A stretch of 64,000 nt of DNA from Marinomonas sp. THO17 (GCF_040436405.1 NZ_AP031575.1:2965501-3029500); one strand, 5' to 3'; positions 9,420 through 18,711 are shown, counted from the first letter of the stretch. Made by a program: numbers and translations. The notes: generated by a model not told the origin, from the letters alone.

Positions 9420-9878
9420 TTATTTTGTGCCAGTGTGGCCGAAACCGCCAGCGCCTCGTTCGGTTTCTTCAAACTCCTTCACTATATCGAATTCTGCCTG
9501 CACTACTGGCAGCAATACCAGTTGTGCAACACGTTCCCCAGGTTCGATCACAAAACTGGAATTGCCACGGTTCCAGCAAGATACCATGAGCTCACCTTGG
9601 TAATCTGAATCGATCAGTCCAACCAGATTGCCTAATACAATGCCATGTTTATGACCAAGTCCTGAGCGCGGCAAAATGGTTGCTGCAAGATTTGGATCTT
9701 GAATGTATATCGCTAACCCAGTCGGTATTAGGGTGGTTTCACCTGGCGCTAGCTCAATGGCTTGATCAAGGCAAGCTCGCAAATCTAAACCGGCTGAGCC
9801 TTCTGTGGCATAAGTTGGCAGAGGAATGTCTTGGCCAATTTTGTCGTTAACGATTTTTAATTGAATAGCTTGTTTCAT
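9420..9878 (-). CDS. dut: dUTP diphosphatase
   Basis: Dut (152 residues) hydrolyses dUTP to dUMP and pyrophosphate, keeping uracil out of DNA and supplying dUMP for thymidylate synthesis. It is the homotrimeric type. The five motifs are visible: AGLDLRAC (motif 1), [11 protein letters not shown] (2), [11 protein letters not shown] (3), [11 protein letters not shown] (4) and [12 protein letters not shown] (5) at the extreme C-terminus. The length is standard. It follows coaBC by 18 bases on the same strand and is almost certainly co-transcribed with it, a widely conserved pair in proteobacteria. Confidence 0.97.
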   Translation of the reverse strand: MKQAIQLKIVNDKIGQDIPLPTYATEGSAGLDLRACLDQAIELAPGETTLIPTGLAIYIQDPNLAATILPRSGLGHKHGIVLGNLVGLIDSDYQGELMVSCWNRGNSSFVIEPGERVAQLVLLPVVQAEFDIVKEFEETERGAGGFGHTGTK

Positions 9879-9896
9879 GTGTGTCTCTTAATCTGC

Positions 9897-11117
9897 TTAC
9901 AAGGATTGAGTGTATTGATAAATATGTTCCACCAGTTGCACTGCCAATTGTTGCTTACTGGCTTTTTCGGGGAACCATGTCTGTTCTTTGCTAATAACAG
10001 TGACTTGGTTTTCATCTTGATTAAAACCTATGTCACTGCGTGATACGTCATTTGCAATGATGATGTCTAAACCTTTGCGTTCTAGTTTGCTCTTAGCGTA
10101 AGTGATGACGTCTTGTGTTTCGGCGGCAAAGCCCACCATGCATTTTGCGCCTTGTTGTTTAGCAATAGTGGCAATGATGTCTGGGTTTTTAACGAGAGTA
10201 AGCTGCAGCTCATCATTGTCAGTTTGTTTCTTCATTTTTTGACTGCTTTGGGACTTCATTTTGAAATCCGCTACCGCAGCAGCACCAATAAAGACATCCG
10301 CTTTTTGAATCGTAGCTTGTTGACAAGCTAACAGCATGTCATCTGCGCTCTTTACCTTAATTAAGGTTACACCTTGAGGTGTCTCGAGGGTGACAGGTCC
10401 AGAAATCAGGGTCACTTTAGCACCACCTTGTTGTGCTGCTTGTGCCAATGCATAGCCCATTTTGCCGGAGCTGTGGTTGCTGATATAACGAACGGGATCG
10501 ATCGCTTCCATAGTGGGGCCGGCTGTAATGACCCAATGCTGCCCGGTTAAATTCTGTGGTTTGGAATCTGCCGCCAAATAGTCATTTAAATAGACAAAGA
10601 TATCCGCAGCTTCGCTCATACGACCGGGACCAATGTCACCACAGGCTTGCGAGCCGTCTGCAGGGCCAATACTGAGTACGCCGCGTTCGGCAAGTAACTT
10701 GGCATTGGTTTGAGTAGCAGGGTGTCGCCACATGGCTTGGTTCATCGCTGGGGCCAGTATGATAGGGGCTTCAGTTGCCAAACAAAGTGTCGTTAATAAG
10801 TCGTTGGCCATGCCTTGTGCGTAGCGCGCCATAAAATCAGCTGACGCAGGTGCAATGACAATCAAATCCGCCCATTTGGCCAGCTCTATGTGTCCCATGC
10901 CAGCCTCTGCCGCTGGATCGAGCAAAGTACTTCTGACTGGATTGGTTGAGATGGCCTGCAATGTCATTTCTGTTACAAAGGCTTTAGCACCTTCTGTCAA
11001 AACAACCTGTACTTCTGCTCCGGCTTTGGTGAGCAAACGAATGAGCTCAATACTTTTATAGGCGGCTATGCCACCAGTAATGCCTAATAAAATACGTTTG
11101 CTCGTTAGGTTTGACAT
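9897..11117 (-). CDS. coaBC: Bifunctional phosphopantothenoylcysteine decarboxylase/synthetase
   Basis: CoaBC (406 residues) performs two successive steps of coenzyme A synthesis: it ligates cysteine to 4'-phosphopantothenate and decarboxylates the product. The N-terminal flavoprotein CoaC half (about residues 1-185) shows GITGGIAAYKSIELIRLL, the PAMNQAMW motif and ACGDIGPGRMSEA with the substrate-recognition cysteine. The CoaB half (about 195-400) contains ITAGPTMEAIDPVRYISNHSSGKMGYALA and AAAVADFK. Both halves are complete. It is divergent from radC, as in many gammaproteobacteria, and is followed by dut. Confidence 0.97.
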   Translation of the reverse strand: MSNLTSKRILLGITGGIAAYKSIELIRLLTKAGAEVQVVLTEGAKAFVTEMTLQAISTNPVRSTLLDPAAEAGMGHIELAKWADLIVIAPASADFMARYAQGMANDLLTTLCLATEAPIILAPAMNQAMWRHPATQTNAKLLAERGVLSIGPADGSQACGDIGPGRMSEAADIFVYLNDYLAADSKPQNLTGQHWVITAGPTMEAIDPVRYISNHSSGKMGYALAQAAQQGGAKVTLISGPVTLETPQGVTLIKVKSADDMLLACQQATIQKADVFIGAAAVADFKMKSQSSQKMKKQTDNDELQLTLVKNPDIIATIAKQQGAKCMVGFAAETQDVITYAKSKLERKGLDIIIANDVSRSDIGFNQDENQVTVISKEQTWFPEKASKQQLAVQLVEHIYQYTQSL

Positions 11118-11212
11118 AAATAACTTCTCAAGTCTTGCTCTGATCTATATTGTTAGTTGTATTGGCAGGAAGCCAATTTGAACTAAGGTTATCACGGATC
11201 AGGGAGTAGATC

Positions 11213-11887
11213 ATGAGTATTAAACATTGGCCAGAACAAGATAGGCCACGAGAAAAGTTGATTCAGTATGGTGCATCAACCTTATCGGATTCCGAGTTAC
11301 TGGCAATATTTTTGCGTACCGGAACACATGGCTTGAGTGCAGTAGAGTTGGCTCGACAATTATTACAACATTTTGGTGGTCTGCGAGCTTTGTTGTCTGC
11401 TAGTAAAGAAGAATTTTGCCAAGGCTTTGGTTTGGGGGATGCGAAATACTCCCAGCTACAGGCGGTATTGGAAATGTCTAAACGTCATCTGCAAGAGCAT
11501 TTAATGCATGAAGCCGTGTTTTCTAGTGCTGAACAGGTGCGTACTTATCTATCCTCTCAATTACGTCATGTGCAAAGGGAAGTGTTTGCCGTGTTATTTT
11601 TGGATTCCCAGCACAGATTGATTCGTTATCAAGAGCTGTTTCTAGGCACGATTGATGCGGCAGCAGTGTATCCACGTGAAGTGGTGAAAGCTGCTCTTCA
11701 GTTCAATGCCGCTGCGATAATCGTAGCTCATAATCATCCTAGTGGCGTTGCTGAGCCCAGTCAGGCGGATATATTTATTACTTCTCGTATTAAGTCGGCT
11801 TTAGATTTGATTGATGTGAGGTTACTTGATCACTTTGTGGTAGGAGATGGAATACCTGTGTCTCTGGCTGAGCGGGGTTTGATTTGA
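11213..11887 (+). CDS. radC: JAMM-motif protein RadC
   Basis: RadC (224 residues) is a conserved bacterial protein of uncertain role, originally linked to DNA repair and later to recombination or natural transformation. The N-terminal part begins [36 protein letters not shown] and has a helix-hairpin-helix region around [15 protein letters not shown]. The C-terminal part carries the JAMM metalloprotease-like motif, [14 protein letters not shown], with the expected two His and downstream Asp. The gene is divergent from coaBC. The usual arrangement radC-rpmB-rpmG is interrupted here by an alpha/beta hydrolase gene. Confidence 0.95.
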   Translation: MSIKHWPEQDRPREKLIQYGASTLSDSELLAIFLRTGTHGLSAVELARQLLQHFGGLRALLSASKEEFCQGFGLGDAKYSQLQAVLEMSKRHLQEHLMHEAVFSSAEQVRTYLSSQLRHVQREVFAVLFLDSQHRLIRYQELFLGTIDAAAVYPREVVKAALQFNAAAIIVAHNHPSGVAEPSQADIFITSRIKSALDLIDVRLLDHFVVGDGIPVSLAERGLI

Positions 11888-11995
11888 GTTTTTCCTTAAT
11901 CTAAATGAAGTAGGTCCTTGATCGTGAAAGAGGACGTATTTTTTCATAACTTTTCTAGAATCCCATCATCTTTAGATAGTGCTATAGGTGATGTA

Positions 11996-13069
11996 ATGAA
12001 AATTCATAAACTGGTGACTTTGTTTTGTGCAATATTAGTGGGTAGCTCAGGTGTTGTTTTAGCGAATGAATATCGTCTTGTTGGTCTGCAAAATGTTGAA
12101 GTGTATTCACCTTCCAGACAGGAAAAAGTCTCGATTAAAGTGTGGTATCCGTCTGCGAGCGTTGGCAAGCCGACTTTGCTTGAATCCAGTCGTATCTTCA
12201 AAGGAAGCTTAGTATTAAAAGAGGGAAGGGTTGCCCCTGGTCATTATCCTCTTGTGATTATGTCTCATGGATCAGGCGCCAATAACGACAGTATGGCTTG
12301 GTTGGCAATCGCATTGTCACGCTCAGGTTTTATTGTCGCGGCACCGAATCATCCGGGTTCAAGCACAGGGGATTCAACGCCAGTTGATACGCCTAAGTTA
12401 TGGCAGCGCACCGACGACCTTGCTTTGGTGATGACCTTCTTAACTGAAACATGGTCGGCACGACACAACCTCGATACTACCAAAATTGGCGTCCTAGGTT
12501 TTTCCTTAGGCGGCGCTGCCGCTATGTCATTGGTTGGGGCAAAGGTACATCTTGATAAATATGTTGATTATTGTGATAAGTATCCATCTATGGCGGATTG
12601 TCACTGGTTTGATTCGCTAATAGGGTATGTGGATGGAAAACAAGTTGCTATGGCACCGTTTGATCTTAGGTTAACTGATAAGCGCAAGTTCGAACAATCG
12701 AATTTAGATGATAGGGTTAGAGCCGCGGTGTTGGTGGATCCATCTATGGCATTAGCATTTGAGATGAATCAATTGCGGCATATTGATGTGCCTATGCATT
12801 TTATTAACCTTGGGCACCCGAATAAGGTGCCAGTATCTGTTGATGCTAGCTTACTAGCATCAAGCGTTTCTAATGGACAGTTAAATAATGTGTTAGAGGC
12901 AACACATTTTAGTTTTTTACCTGAATGTAAGAAAGGCGCAAAAGCCTTTCTAGAAGCAATTGGAGAGGAAGATCGACTTTGTGATGAAGTAGGCATCAGA
13001 TCGAGAGAGGATTTACATACTGAACTAATATACTTGATAAGACGTGCTTTCAAACGCTCTTTGCTTTAG
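11996..13069 (+). CDS. Secreted alpha/beta hydrolase (dienelactone hydrolase / PAF-acetylhydrolase-like)
   Basis: This 357-residue protein starts with a signal peptide (MKIHKLVTLFCAILVGSSG, cleavage probably after VVLA), so it is exported. The hydrolase core has the oxyanion stretch VIMSHGSGANND, the nucleophile elbow GFSLGG, and a likely catalytic histidine in EATHFSF. An acidic residue in VLVDPSMA may complete the triad. The layout is that of predicted dienelactone hydrolases and bacterial PAF-acetylhydrolase-like lipases; the substrate is unknown. I chose ATG 11996, which has AGGTGATG upstream and gives the signal peptide directly. An in-frame GTG at 11918 would add 26 residues before it. 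It lies between radC and rpmB, a place that usually holds no extra gene. Confidence 0.78.
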   Translation: MKIHKLVTLFCAILVGSSGVVLANEYRLVGLQNVEVYSPSRQEKVSIKVWYPSASVGKPTLLESSRIFKGSLVLKEGRVAPGHYPLVIMSHGSGANNDSMAWLAIALSRSGFIVAAPNHPGSSTGDSTPVDTPKLWQRTDDLALVMTFLTETWSARHNLDTTKIGVLGFSLGGAAAMSLVGAKVHLDKYVDYCDKYPSMADCHWFDSLIGYVDGKQVAMAPFDLRLTDKRKFEQSNLDDRVRAAVLVDPSMALAFEMNQLRHIDVPMHFINLGHPNKVPVSVDASLLASSVSNGQLNNVLEATHFSFLPECKKGAKAFLEAIGEEDRLCDEVGIRSREDLHTELIYLIRRAFKRSLL

Positions 13070-13127
13070 GGATAGTCAATGAAAAAAGATCGAACTGATC
13101 ATTTTTTAACAAAAGATTTGCTCTACA

Positions 13128-13258
13128 GGCTTGGTTATGGGAAAATGCGCGCCGCTATACCTTTGGTATGGGATTTTTTTGAATCATAGGGATTCATGCT
13201 CCGCCTGAGGAAGTGAAGCACACTTCCAATAATTTCTGGATAGCAAAAGGGTTTTAAT
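13128..13258 (+). promoter_or_regulatory. Likely promoter and leader of rpmB-rpmG
   Basis: A GCTATACC sequence around 13151-13159 resembles an extended -10 box, with TTGGTT upstream as a weak -35, although the 19-base spacing is long. The leader between it and ATG 13259 is about 100 bases. An AGGG-like ribosome site is followed by an A/T-rich gap. Strong promoters in this position are usual for ribosomal protein genes. The exact boxes are uncertain. Confidence 0.35.
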
Positions 13259-13495
13259 ATGTCTCGCGTATGTCAAGTTACAGGGAAGCGTCCTGTTACA
13301 GGTAACAACGTTTCTCACTCAAAGCGTCGCACTAAGCGCCGTTTTCTTCCTAACCTTCACTGGCACCGTTTTTGGGTAGACAGTGAAAACCGTTACGTTC
13401 GTATCCGTGTATCTTCTAAAGGTATGCGTATTATCGATAAAAAAGGCATTGATGCAGTTCTTGCTGAAATGCGTGCTAACGGCGAAAAAGTATAA
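13259..13495 (+). CDS. rpmB: 50S ribosomal protein L28
   Basis: L28 (78 residues) is a small basic protein of the large ribosomal subunit. The sequence begins [20 protein letters not shown] and continues [18 protein letters not shown], the canonical proteobacterial L28 pattern, and ends in a lysine-rich tail. It has the usual length. The next gene, rpmG, starts 11 bases after its stop, and the pair is conserved in nearly all gammaproteobacteria. Confidence 0.98.
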   Translation: MSRVCQVTGKRPVTGNNVSHSKRRTKRRFLPNLHWHRFWVDSENRYVRIRVSSKGMRIIDKKGIDAVLAEMRANGEKV

Positions 13496-13506
13496 GGAAC
13501 TGAATT

Positions 13507-13677
13507 ATGGCTTCTAAAGGCGCTCGCGATTTAATTCGCATGGTATCTTCTGCTGGTACTGGTCATTTCTACACAACTGACAAGAACAAGCGAAATACTC
13601 CAGACAAACTTGAAATGAAAAAGTTTGATCCTGTTGTACGTAAGCACGTTATGTACAAAGAAGCGAAAATTAAATAA
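13507..13677 (+). CDS. rpmG: 50S ribosomal protein L33
   Basis: L33 (56 residues) is a component of the large ribosomal subunit. The translation begins [20 protein letters not shown], continues [19 protein letters not shown], and ends [13 protein letters not shown], matching proteobacterial L33 over its whole length. It contains no cysteines, so it is the zinc-independent form. The ATG lies 11 bases after rpmB with AAGGA upstream. A strong terminator follows 20 bases after the stop. Confidence 0.97.
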   Translation: MASKGARDLIRMVSSAGTGHFYTTDKNKRNTPDKLEMKKFDPVVRKHVMYKEAKIK

Positions 13678-13696
13678 TTTTTGTTTCTTAAAAAGA

Positions 13697-13723
13697 GAAC
13701 CGACTCCATGAGTCGGTTTTTTT
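13697..13723 (+). terminator. Rho-independent terminator of rpmB-rpmG
   Basis: AACCGACT and AGTCGGTT form an 8-base stem with a five-base loop (CCATG), followed by a run of T. It lies 20 bases after the rpmG stop codon and clearly ends this operon before mutM. Confidence 0.93.
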
Positions 13724-13789
13724 GTATCTAGTAGATATACTTTGTTCATTTGGTCAACATTTTGTCTGTTCTAGTTTATGGGGTGATGC

Positions 13790-14608
13790 ATGCCTGAATT
13801 ACCAGAAGTGGAAACCACTATGCGTGGTATTGAGTCCCATTTGGTGAGTCATAAAATCGCGCAAATAGACATTCGTCAGCCACAATTACGTTGGCTGATT
13901 CCCTCCGAATTAAGCCAGCAAGTCGTGGGACAAGAGATTAGCCACTTATCACGTCGTGGCAAATATATAGGTGTTCATACAGATAAGGGCACCATGATTA
14001 TTCATTTAGGGATGTCGGGCAGTTTGTATTTTGTGCCTGCTAATACGCCACCTTTGTTTCATGATCATGTGGATTTTCGCATTGCAGATGCCGATCATTG
14101 GCTGCGATACACAGACCCTCGTCGTTTTGGTGCCATCTTATGGACAACTGAAGATTGGCAGCAGCATGATTTGTTGCGTCATCTAGGGCCTGAGCCTTTG
14201 TCCGATGAGTTTGACCTGGATTACTTTTACGCTAAAGCCAAAGGTCGTAAAGTGCCAATCAAAACCTTTGTGATGGACAGTAAAACAGTAGTGGGAGTAG
14301 GTAACATTTATGCGAATGAGGCGCTGTTTATGGCAGGCATTCGTCCAACGCGGATGGCAGGAAATATTTCCAAAGTTAGAATGCGTAAATTGCTAGAGTG
14401 CATTAAAATAGTGCTTGAGAATGCCATCAAGCAAGGCGGCACCACATTGAAAGATTTTGTGGGTGGTGACGGTAAACCAGGATATTTTAAACAGGAGTTA
14501 GCCGTATACGGACGTGCAGGTAAGCCTTGTGTCAGGTGTCAGAAGGTATTGATTGAAGTACGTCAAGCTCAACGCAGTACGGTTTACTGTACCCAATGCC
14601 AAACTTGA
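13790..14608 (+). CDS. mutM: Formamidopyrimidine-DNA glycosylase
   Basis: MutM/Fpg (272 residues) removes oxidised purines such as 8-oxoguanine from DNA and cuts the resulting abasic site. The catalytic N-terminus is PELPEVETTMRGIE, with Pro2 and Glu3 exposed after removal of the first Met. The H2TH region includes VVGVGNIYANEALF. The C-terminal zinc finger has two CxxC pairs, CVRC and CTQC, separated by 16 residues. All catalytic and zinc positions are present. The ATG lies just after a GGGG-like site. The gene is monocistronic here and follows rpmG, a common neighbourhood. Confidence 0.97.
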   Translation: MPELPEVETTMRGIESHLVSHKIAQIDIRQPQLRWLIPSELSQQVVGQEISHLSRRGKYIGVHTDKGTMIIHLGMSGSLYFVPANTPPLFHDHVDFRIADADHWLRYTDPRRFGAILWTTEDWQQHDLLRHLGPEPLSDEFDLDYFYAKAKGRKVPIKTFVMDSKTVVGVGNIYANEALFMAGIRPTRMAGNISKVRMRKLLECIKIVLENAIKQGGTTLKDFVGGDGKPGYFKQELAVYGRAGKPCVRCQKVLIEVRQAQRSTVYCTQCQT

Positions 14609-14816
14609 CCTCTTGTTCAATTTAGGCACAAGAATTGCTGTAAATTAGTTTGATTTAGTCAATCAAGTGGAAGTTTTTCGGGTGCCACTCGATGTTTGCG
14701 CAAAAACCATGGTTAAAATGTGCATATTTCGTTGCGGTATTGTTTGAATGGGTTTATTTTGACCAGTTAGGCAAGTTTGTATTGCCTAGATTAATTACAT
14801 AAAAAGAGGAATAGGA

Positions 14817-15806
14817 ATGAAAGGTGTCTTTATTGCGTCAGTTACGGCGTTGGCCATCTCTGCAAGCATGGCTCAAGCAGCTGATCCAGCTGTGGTATAT
14901 GACCAAGCGGGTAAATTCGATAAGTCTTTTAATGAAGGCGTATACAATGGCGTGAAAAAGTACACGTCTGAATCAGGTATACAAGTTCGTGAATTTGAGC
15001 CAAAGAACGAAGCGCAGGTTGAACAAGGTCTTCGTCGTTTAGCAAAACGTGGTTATTCTCCTATCGTTGCGGTTGGTTTTAACATGACATCTGCGGTAGA
15101 AAAAGTGGCTAAAGACTTCCCGAACATTCAATTCAGCATCATTGATAGTGTGATCGATTTGCCAAACGTTCAGTCTATTGTTTTCAAAGAACACGAAGGT
15201 TCATTCCTAGTGGGTGCTTTGGCGGCCATGGCGTCTAAAACTGATACCGTAGGCTTTGTCGGAGGTATGGATATTCCTCTTATCCGTAAATTTGGCTGTG
15301 GTTACGAGCAAGGTGTGAAATACGTTGCTGCTGACGCCACGGTTCTACAGAATATGACAGGTTCGACTGGTGCGGCGTTTAATGATCCAACAAAAGGGTC
15401 TGAACTTGCTAAGAGCCAGTTCTCTCAAGGTGTAGACGTTGTCTTTGCGGCGGCGGGCGGTACAGGTATCGGTGTTTACCAAGCGGCGAAAGACGAAGGT
15501 AAATTGGCGATCGGTGTAGACTCAAACCAAAATTACTTGCAACCAGGAACCATGCTAACTTCTATGGTTAAGCGTGTTGACCTAGCGGCATACAACACTT
15601 ACCAGAGCGCTGCTGACGGTTCTTGGAAGCCAGGCGTTGTAGTACTTGGTTTGGCAGAGGGTGGTGTTGACTGGGCGCTTGATGATAATAACGCTAGTTT
15701 AGTAACCGCCGATATGAAGTCTAAAATCCAAGATATTCGCAGTAAAATCATCAGCGGTGATATCAAGGTTCATGACTACATGTCAGACAATACTTGTAAC
15801 TATTAA
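14817..15806 (+). CDS. BMP-family ABC transporter substrate-binding protein (nucleoside uptake)
   Basis: This 329-residue periplasmic protein belongs to the BMP/PnrA/Med family that binds purine or pyrimidine nucleosides. It has a cleavable signal peptide (MKGVFIASVTALAISASMAQA, cleavage after AQA). The mature part starts with DPAVVYDQAGKFDKSFNEGVYNG, the family's usual first strand and loop, and has VGFVGGMDIPLIRKF and VFAAAGGTGIGVYQAA in the binding cleft. There is no lipobox cysteine, so it is a free periplasmic protein rather than a lipoprotein. It leads a transporter operon whose last gene is cytidine deaminase, supporting nucleosides as substrate. A hairpin after it may lower expression of downstream genes. 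Confidence 0.9.
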   Translation: MKGVFIASVTALAISASMAQAADPAVVYDQAGKFDKSFNEGVYNGVKKYTSESGIQVREFEPKNEAQVEQGLRRLAKRGYSPIVAVGFNMTSAVEKVAKDFPNIQFSIIDSVIDLPNVQSIVFKEHEGSFLVGALAAMASKTDTVGFVGGMDIPLIRKFGCGYEQGVKYVAADATVLQNMTGSTGAAFNDPTKGSELAKSQFSQGVDVVFAAAGGTGIGVYQAAKDEGKLAIGVDSNQNYLQPGTMLTSMVKRVDLAAYNTYQSAADGSWKPGVVVLGLAEGGVDWALDDNNASLVTADMKSKIQDIRSKIISGDIKVHDYMSDNTCNY

Positions 15807-15820
15807 GTTATAAGAGAAGG

Positions 15821-15853
15821 CAGTTGTTCGTTTTGGCGGACAACTGTTTTTTT
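15821..15853 (+). terminator. Terminator/attenuator after the binding-protein gene
   Basis: CAGTTGTTCG pairs with CGGACAACTG (one G-T pair) around a 6-base loop and ends in TTTTTTT. It lies 14 bases after the stop of the binding-protein gene and 170 bases before the ATPase gene. It probably sets a high ratio of binding protein to transporter subunits by partial termination. Confidence 0.88.
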
Positions 15854-16024
15854 ATGCAAAGGACGGCATTCATAATACCTTATTGATTGAGTGTGTAATT
15901 GGCAAAGCTTTGTACATAATGTTTTGTTGATGATAAGAGAGACAGGTAAAAGCACATATAGAGTGCTCTCGCTTTAGAGTCGTTCTCTAAGGGTTCCAAT
16001 TTAAGCAGATGAATAACTTTTGAT

Positions 16025-17581
16025 ATGACGAATAATACAGAGCCATTCGCAATTGAATTGCGAGATATCAGCAAACGTTTTGGTGCCGTGCAAGCTAATA
16101 AAGACATTAGTTTACAAGTTCCGGCTGGTACTGTTCATGGCATTATCGGTGAAAATGGTGCTGGTAAATCCACTTTGATGAGCATCATTTATGGCTTTTA
16201 TGAGGCGGATACTGGTTTTATCGAAGTGGGTGGTAAACGAGTTGATATTCGAAGTTCACAAGATGCGATTGACGCTGGCATTGGCATGGTGCATCAGCAC
16301 TTTATGCTGGTGGAAAACTTCAGTGTACTAGAAAATGTGGTATTGGGTGCAGAGGGCGGTGCTTTATTAAAAGGCGGTTTGGCTGCTGCCAGAGTTGAGT
16401 TGCAGCGTCTTGCCAAAGAGTACAGCTTAGACATTGATGTTGATGCCATTGTGGAAGACCTGCCAGTTGGTTTACAACAACGAGTCGAGATTCTAAAAGC
16501 ACTTTATCGTGGCGCACGCATTCTTATTTTGGATGAGCCTACTGGTGTATTAACACCGCAAGAAGCGGATCATCTGTTTCGTATCCTCAAATCCCTCAAA
16601 GAGCAGGGCGTAACTGTATTGCTTATTACTCACAAATTGCGTGAAATTATGGCGTCTACTGACAATGTGTCTGTGATGCGCCAGGGGGAAATGGTGGCTC
16701 ACCGTGAAACGGCACAGACGAATCCGGAAGAATTAGCTGAGCTGATGGTGGGTAAAAAAGTGCGTCTAAAAGTCAATAAAGATGACGCAAAATCTGGCAA
16801 TGTGTTCTTATCTGCAAAGAACTTAACTCAGTTTGATAACCAAGGCGTGAAACGTCTAAAAGAAGTGAGTTTAGAATTACGTGCAGGCGAGATTTTGGGT
16901 ATTGCTGGTGTGTCGGGTAACGGTCAAAGCGAGTTGCTAGACGTATTGTCTGGGATTATGCCAATGGATGAAGGCGAAATTCAGTTTGCTGGCCAAACCA
17001 TTACGGCAAAAGCCCCGAAAGATGCTGCACAAATGCGTGATTTAAAAATGGCTCACGTACCAGAAGACCGTCATAAAATGGGGTTGGTAACCGGTTTTGA
17101 GGCTTATGAAGCGGCGGTATTGGGGTACCACAACTCTTCTTCGTACAATGGCAAGATTTTAATGGATCGCAAAGCCATGTTGGATGAATGTCATGTTCGT
17201 ATGGCGGATTGGGATGTACGCCCACCTAATCCACATTTAAAAACCGCTAATTTCTCTGGCGGTAATCAGCAAAAAATCGTGATTGCTCGTGAAGTGGAGC
17301 AGAATCCGGACGTATTGTTGATTGGTCAACCAACTCGTGGTGTCGATATCGGTGCGATCGAAAACATACACGAACAAATTGTTAAACTAAGAGACTCAGG
17401 CAAAGCCATTTTGCTTGTGTCGGTAGAACTGGATGAAATTATGGCACTGAGTGATCGCATCATTGTGATGTTTGATGGGGCTGTGGTCGGTGAGCTTGAT
17501 GCAAAAGATGCTGACGAACGTACTTTGGGCTTGATGATGGCTAATGCTCATGACAAAGAACAAGAAGGAGCATCAGCATGA
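16025..17581 (+). CDS. Nucleoside ABC transporter ATP-binding protein (two ATPase domains)
   Basis: This 518-residue protein has two tandem ABC ATPase domains in one chain, as in the NupA/YufO and ribose RbsA type, and powers nucleoside uptake. Domain 1 (about residues 10-240) has Walker A GENGAGKST and Walker B LILDEPTGVL. Domain 2 (about 265-500) has a degenerate Walker A, GVSGNGQSE, signature SGGNQQK, and LLIGQPTRGVD in place of Walker B. The degenerate second site is typical of this branch. The stop overlaps the first permease gene (ATGA), so the two are coupled. The upstream ribosome site is weak. Confidence 0.93.
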   Translation: MTNNTEPFAIELRDISKRFGAVQANKDISLQVPAGTVHGIIGENGAGKSTLMSIIYGFYEADTGFIEVGGKRVDIRSSQDAIDAGIGMVHQHFMLVENFSVLENVVLGAEGGALLKGGLAAARVELQRLAKEYSLDIDVDAIVEDLPVGLQQRVEILKALYRGARILILDEPTGVLTPQEADHLFRILKSLKEQGVTVLLITHKLREIMASTDNVSVMRQGEMVAHRETAQTNPEELAELMVGKKVRLKVNKDDAKSGNVFLSAKNLTQFDNQGVKRLKEVSLELRAGEILGIAGVSGNGQSELLDVLSGIMPMDEGEIQFAGQTITAKAPKDAAQMRDLKMAHVPEDRHKMGLVTGFEAYEAAVLGYHNSSSYNGKILMDRKAMLDECHVRMADWDVRPPNPHLKTANFSGGNQQKIVIAREVEQNPDVLLIGQPTRGVDIGAIENIHEQIVKLRDSGKAILLVSVELDEIMALSDRIIVMFDGAVVGELDAKDADERTLGLMMANAHDKEQEGASA

Positions 17582-18699
17582 GTGAAGCAAAAGTGCCAGC
17601 TTGGGTCAATATTGCCCTGATTCCTTTTTTGAACATTTTTTTGGCCTTTATCGTATCGGGTTTAGTAATTTTAGCGATTGGAGAAAACCCACTCGAAGCC
17701 GCAGGATATTTGATTTACGGTGCTTTCGGTTATAACGAAGGTATAGGTTACACCCTTTATTATGCAACCAATTTAATTTTCACCGGTTTGGCTGTATCGG
17801 TCGCTTTTAAAGGTGGTTTGTTCAACATTGGTGGTGAAGGTCAAGCTTACATTGGTGGTGAAGGTCAAGCTTACATTGGTGGTTTAGGTGTTGGTTTAGT
17901 CTGTCTTGCATTGGATCACACCATGCCATTATACGTGATTGCACCTCTGGCGATTTTGGGAGCAGGAGCTTTTGGTGCGGCTTGGGCTTATATTCCAGCT
18001 TATCTGCAAGCACGTCGTGGTAGTCATATCGTGATTACGACCATCATGTTTAACTTTATTGCTTCTTCTTTGATGGTTTATTTGATTGTGAACTGGCTAA
18101 GAGAAGATGGCCGCATGGTGCCAAATAGTCGTACCTTTGAAGAGAGTGCTTGGTTGCCTTATCTGCATCAATTGCTATCGCCTTTAGGAATCGATATCGG
18201 TGATTCCCCTTTAAACTTGGCCTTTTTGCTTGCCTTGATTTGCTGTGTGTTTGTATGGGGTTTAATTTGGCACACTCGTTGGGGATACCAATTGCGTACT
18301 TTGGGAACTAATCCAACAGCGGCGCGCTATGCTGGTATTGATACCGCCAAGGTGACTATCTGGGCGATGTTAATCTCTGGTGGCTTAGCAGGTTTTGTTG
18401 GTGTTAATGAAATCATGGGGGTAAACCATAACCTATTGCTGAATTTCACAGCGGGTTATGGTTTTGCTGGTATAGCGGTTTCTTTGATGGGACGCAATCA
18501 CCCTATTGGTATTGTACTTGCCGCGGTTCTGTTTGGTGCTTTGTATCAAGGTGGAGCAGAACTGGCGTTCGAAATTCCAACCATCACACCGGAAATTGTG
18601 GTTGTGATTCAAGGTTTGGTCATTTTATTCTCTGGTGCGCTTGAGCATATGTTCAAAGACCGTATCGAAGGTTTCTTCATTCGCAGAGCGTTAGCCTAG
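17578..18699 (+). CDS. Nucleoside ABC transporter permease 1 with internal 8-residue duplication
   Basis: This 373-residue inner-membrane permease (YufP/NupB-like, BPD_transp_2 family) has roughly eight or nine hydrophobic segments. It forms the channel with the second permease. Recognisable parts are GLAVSVAFKGGLFNIGGEGQ and RTLGTNPTAARYAGI, the cytoplasmic loop contacting the ATPase. Around residues 84-101 the conserved NIGxEGQxYIG motif is repeated in tandem, giving GGEGQAYI twice. This comes from an exact 24-base direct repeat (17827-17874) and leaves the frame intact. The family has this motif once. Start overlaps the ATPase stop; the second permease follows after 12 bases. The effect on transport cannot be predicted. 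Confidence 0.92.
   Translation: MSEAKVPAWVNIALIPFLNIFLAFIVSGLVILAIGENPLEAAGYLIYGAFGYNEGIGYTLYYATNLIFTGLAVSVAFKGGLFNIGGEGQAYIGGEGQAYIGGLGVGLVCLALDHTMPLYVIAPLAILGAGAFGAAWAYIPAYLQARRGSHIVITTIMFNFIASSLMVYLIVNWLREDGRMVPNSRTFEESAWLPYLHQLLSPLGIDIGDSPLNLAFLLALICCVFVWGLIWHTRWGYQLRTLGTNPTAARYAGIDTAKVTIWAMLISGGLAGFVGVNEIMGVNHNLLLNFTAGYGFAGIAVSLMGRNHPIGIVLAAVLFGALYQGGAELAFEIPTITPEIVVVIQGLVILFSGALEHMFKDRIEGFFIRRALA
17827..17883 (+). repeat. Perfect 24-base tandem duplication within permease gene
   Basis: The unit ATTGGTGGTGAAGGTCAAGC plus TTAC occurs at 17827-17850 and again, without mismatch, at 17851-17874, followed by 9 bases of a third copy. The reading frame is kept. Because the copies are identical even at third codon positions, the duplication is either very recent or a sequencing/assembly artefact. 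Confidence 0.97.
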
Positions 18700-18711
18700 G
18701 GGACTCACAAT

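Noticed and set aside
17827-17883. A CRISPR or intergenic repeat array
   Set aside because: The repeat is two adjacent copies without spacers inside a coding sequence and keeps the frame.
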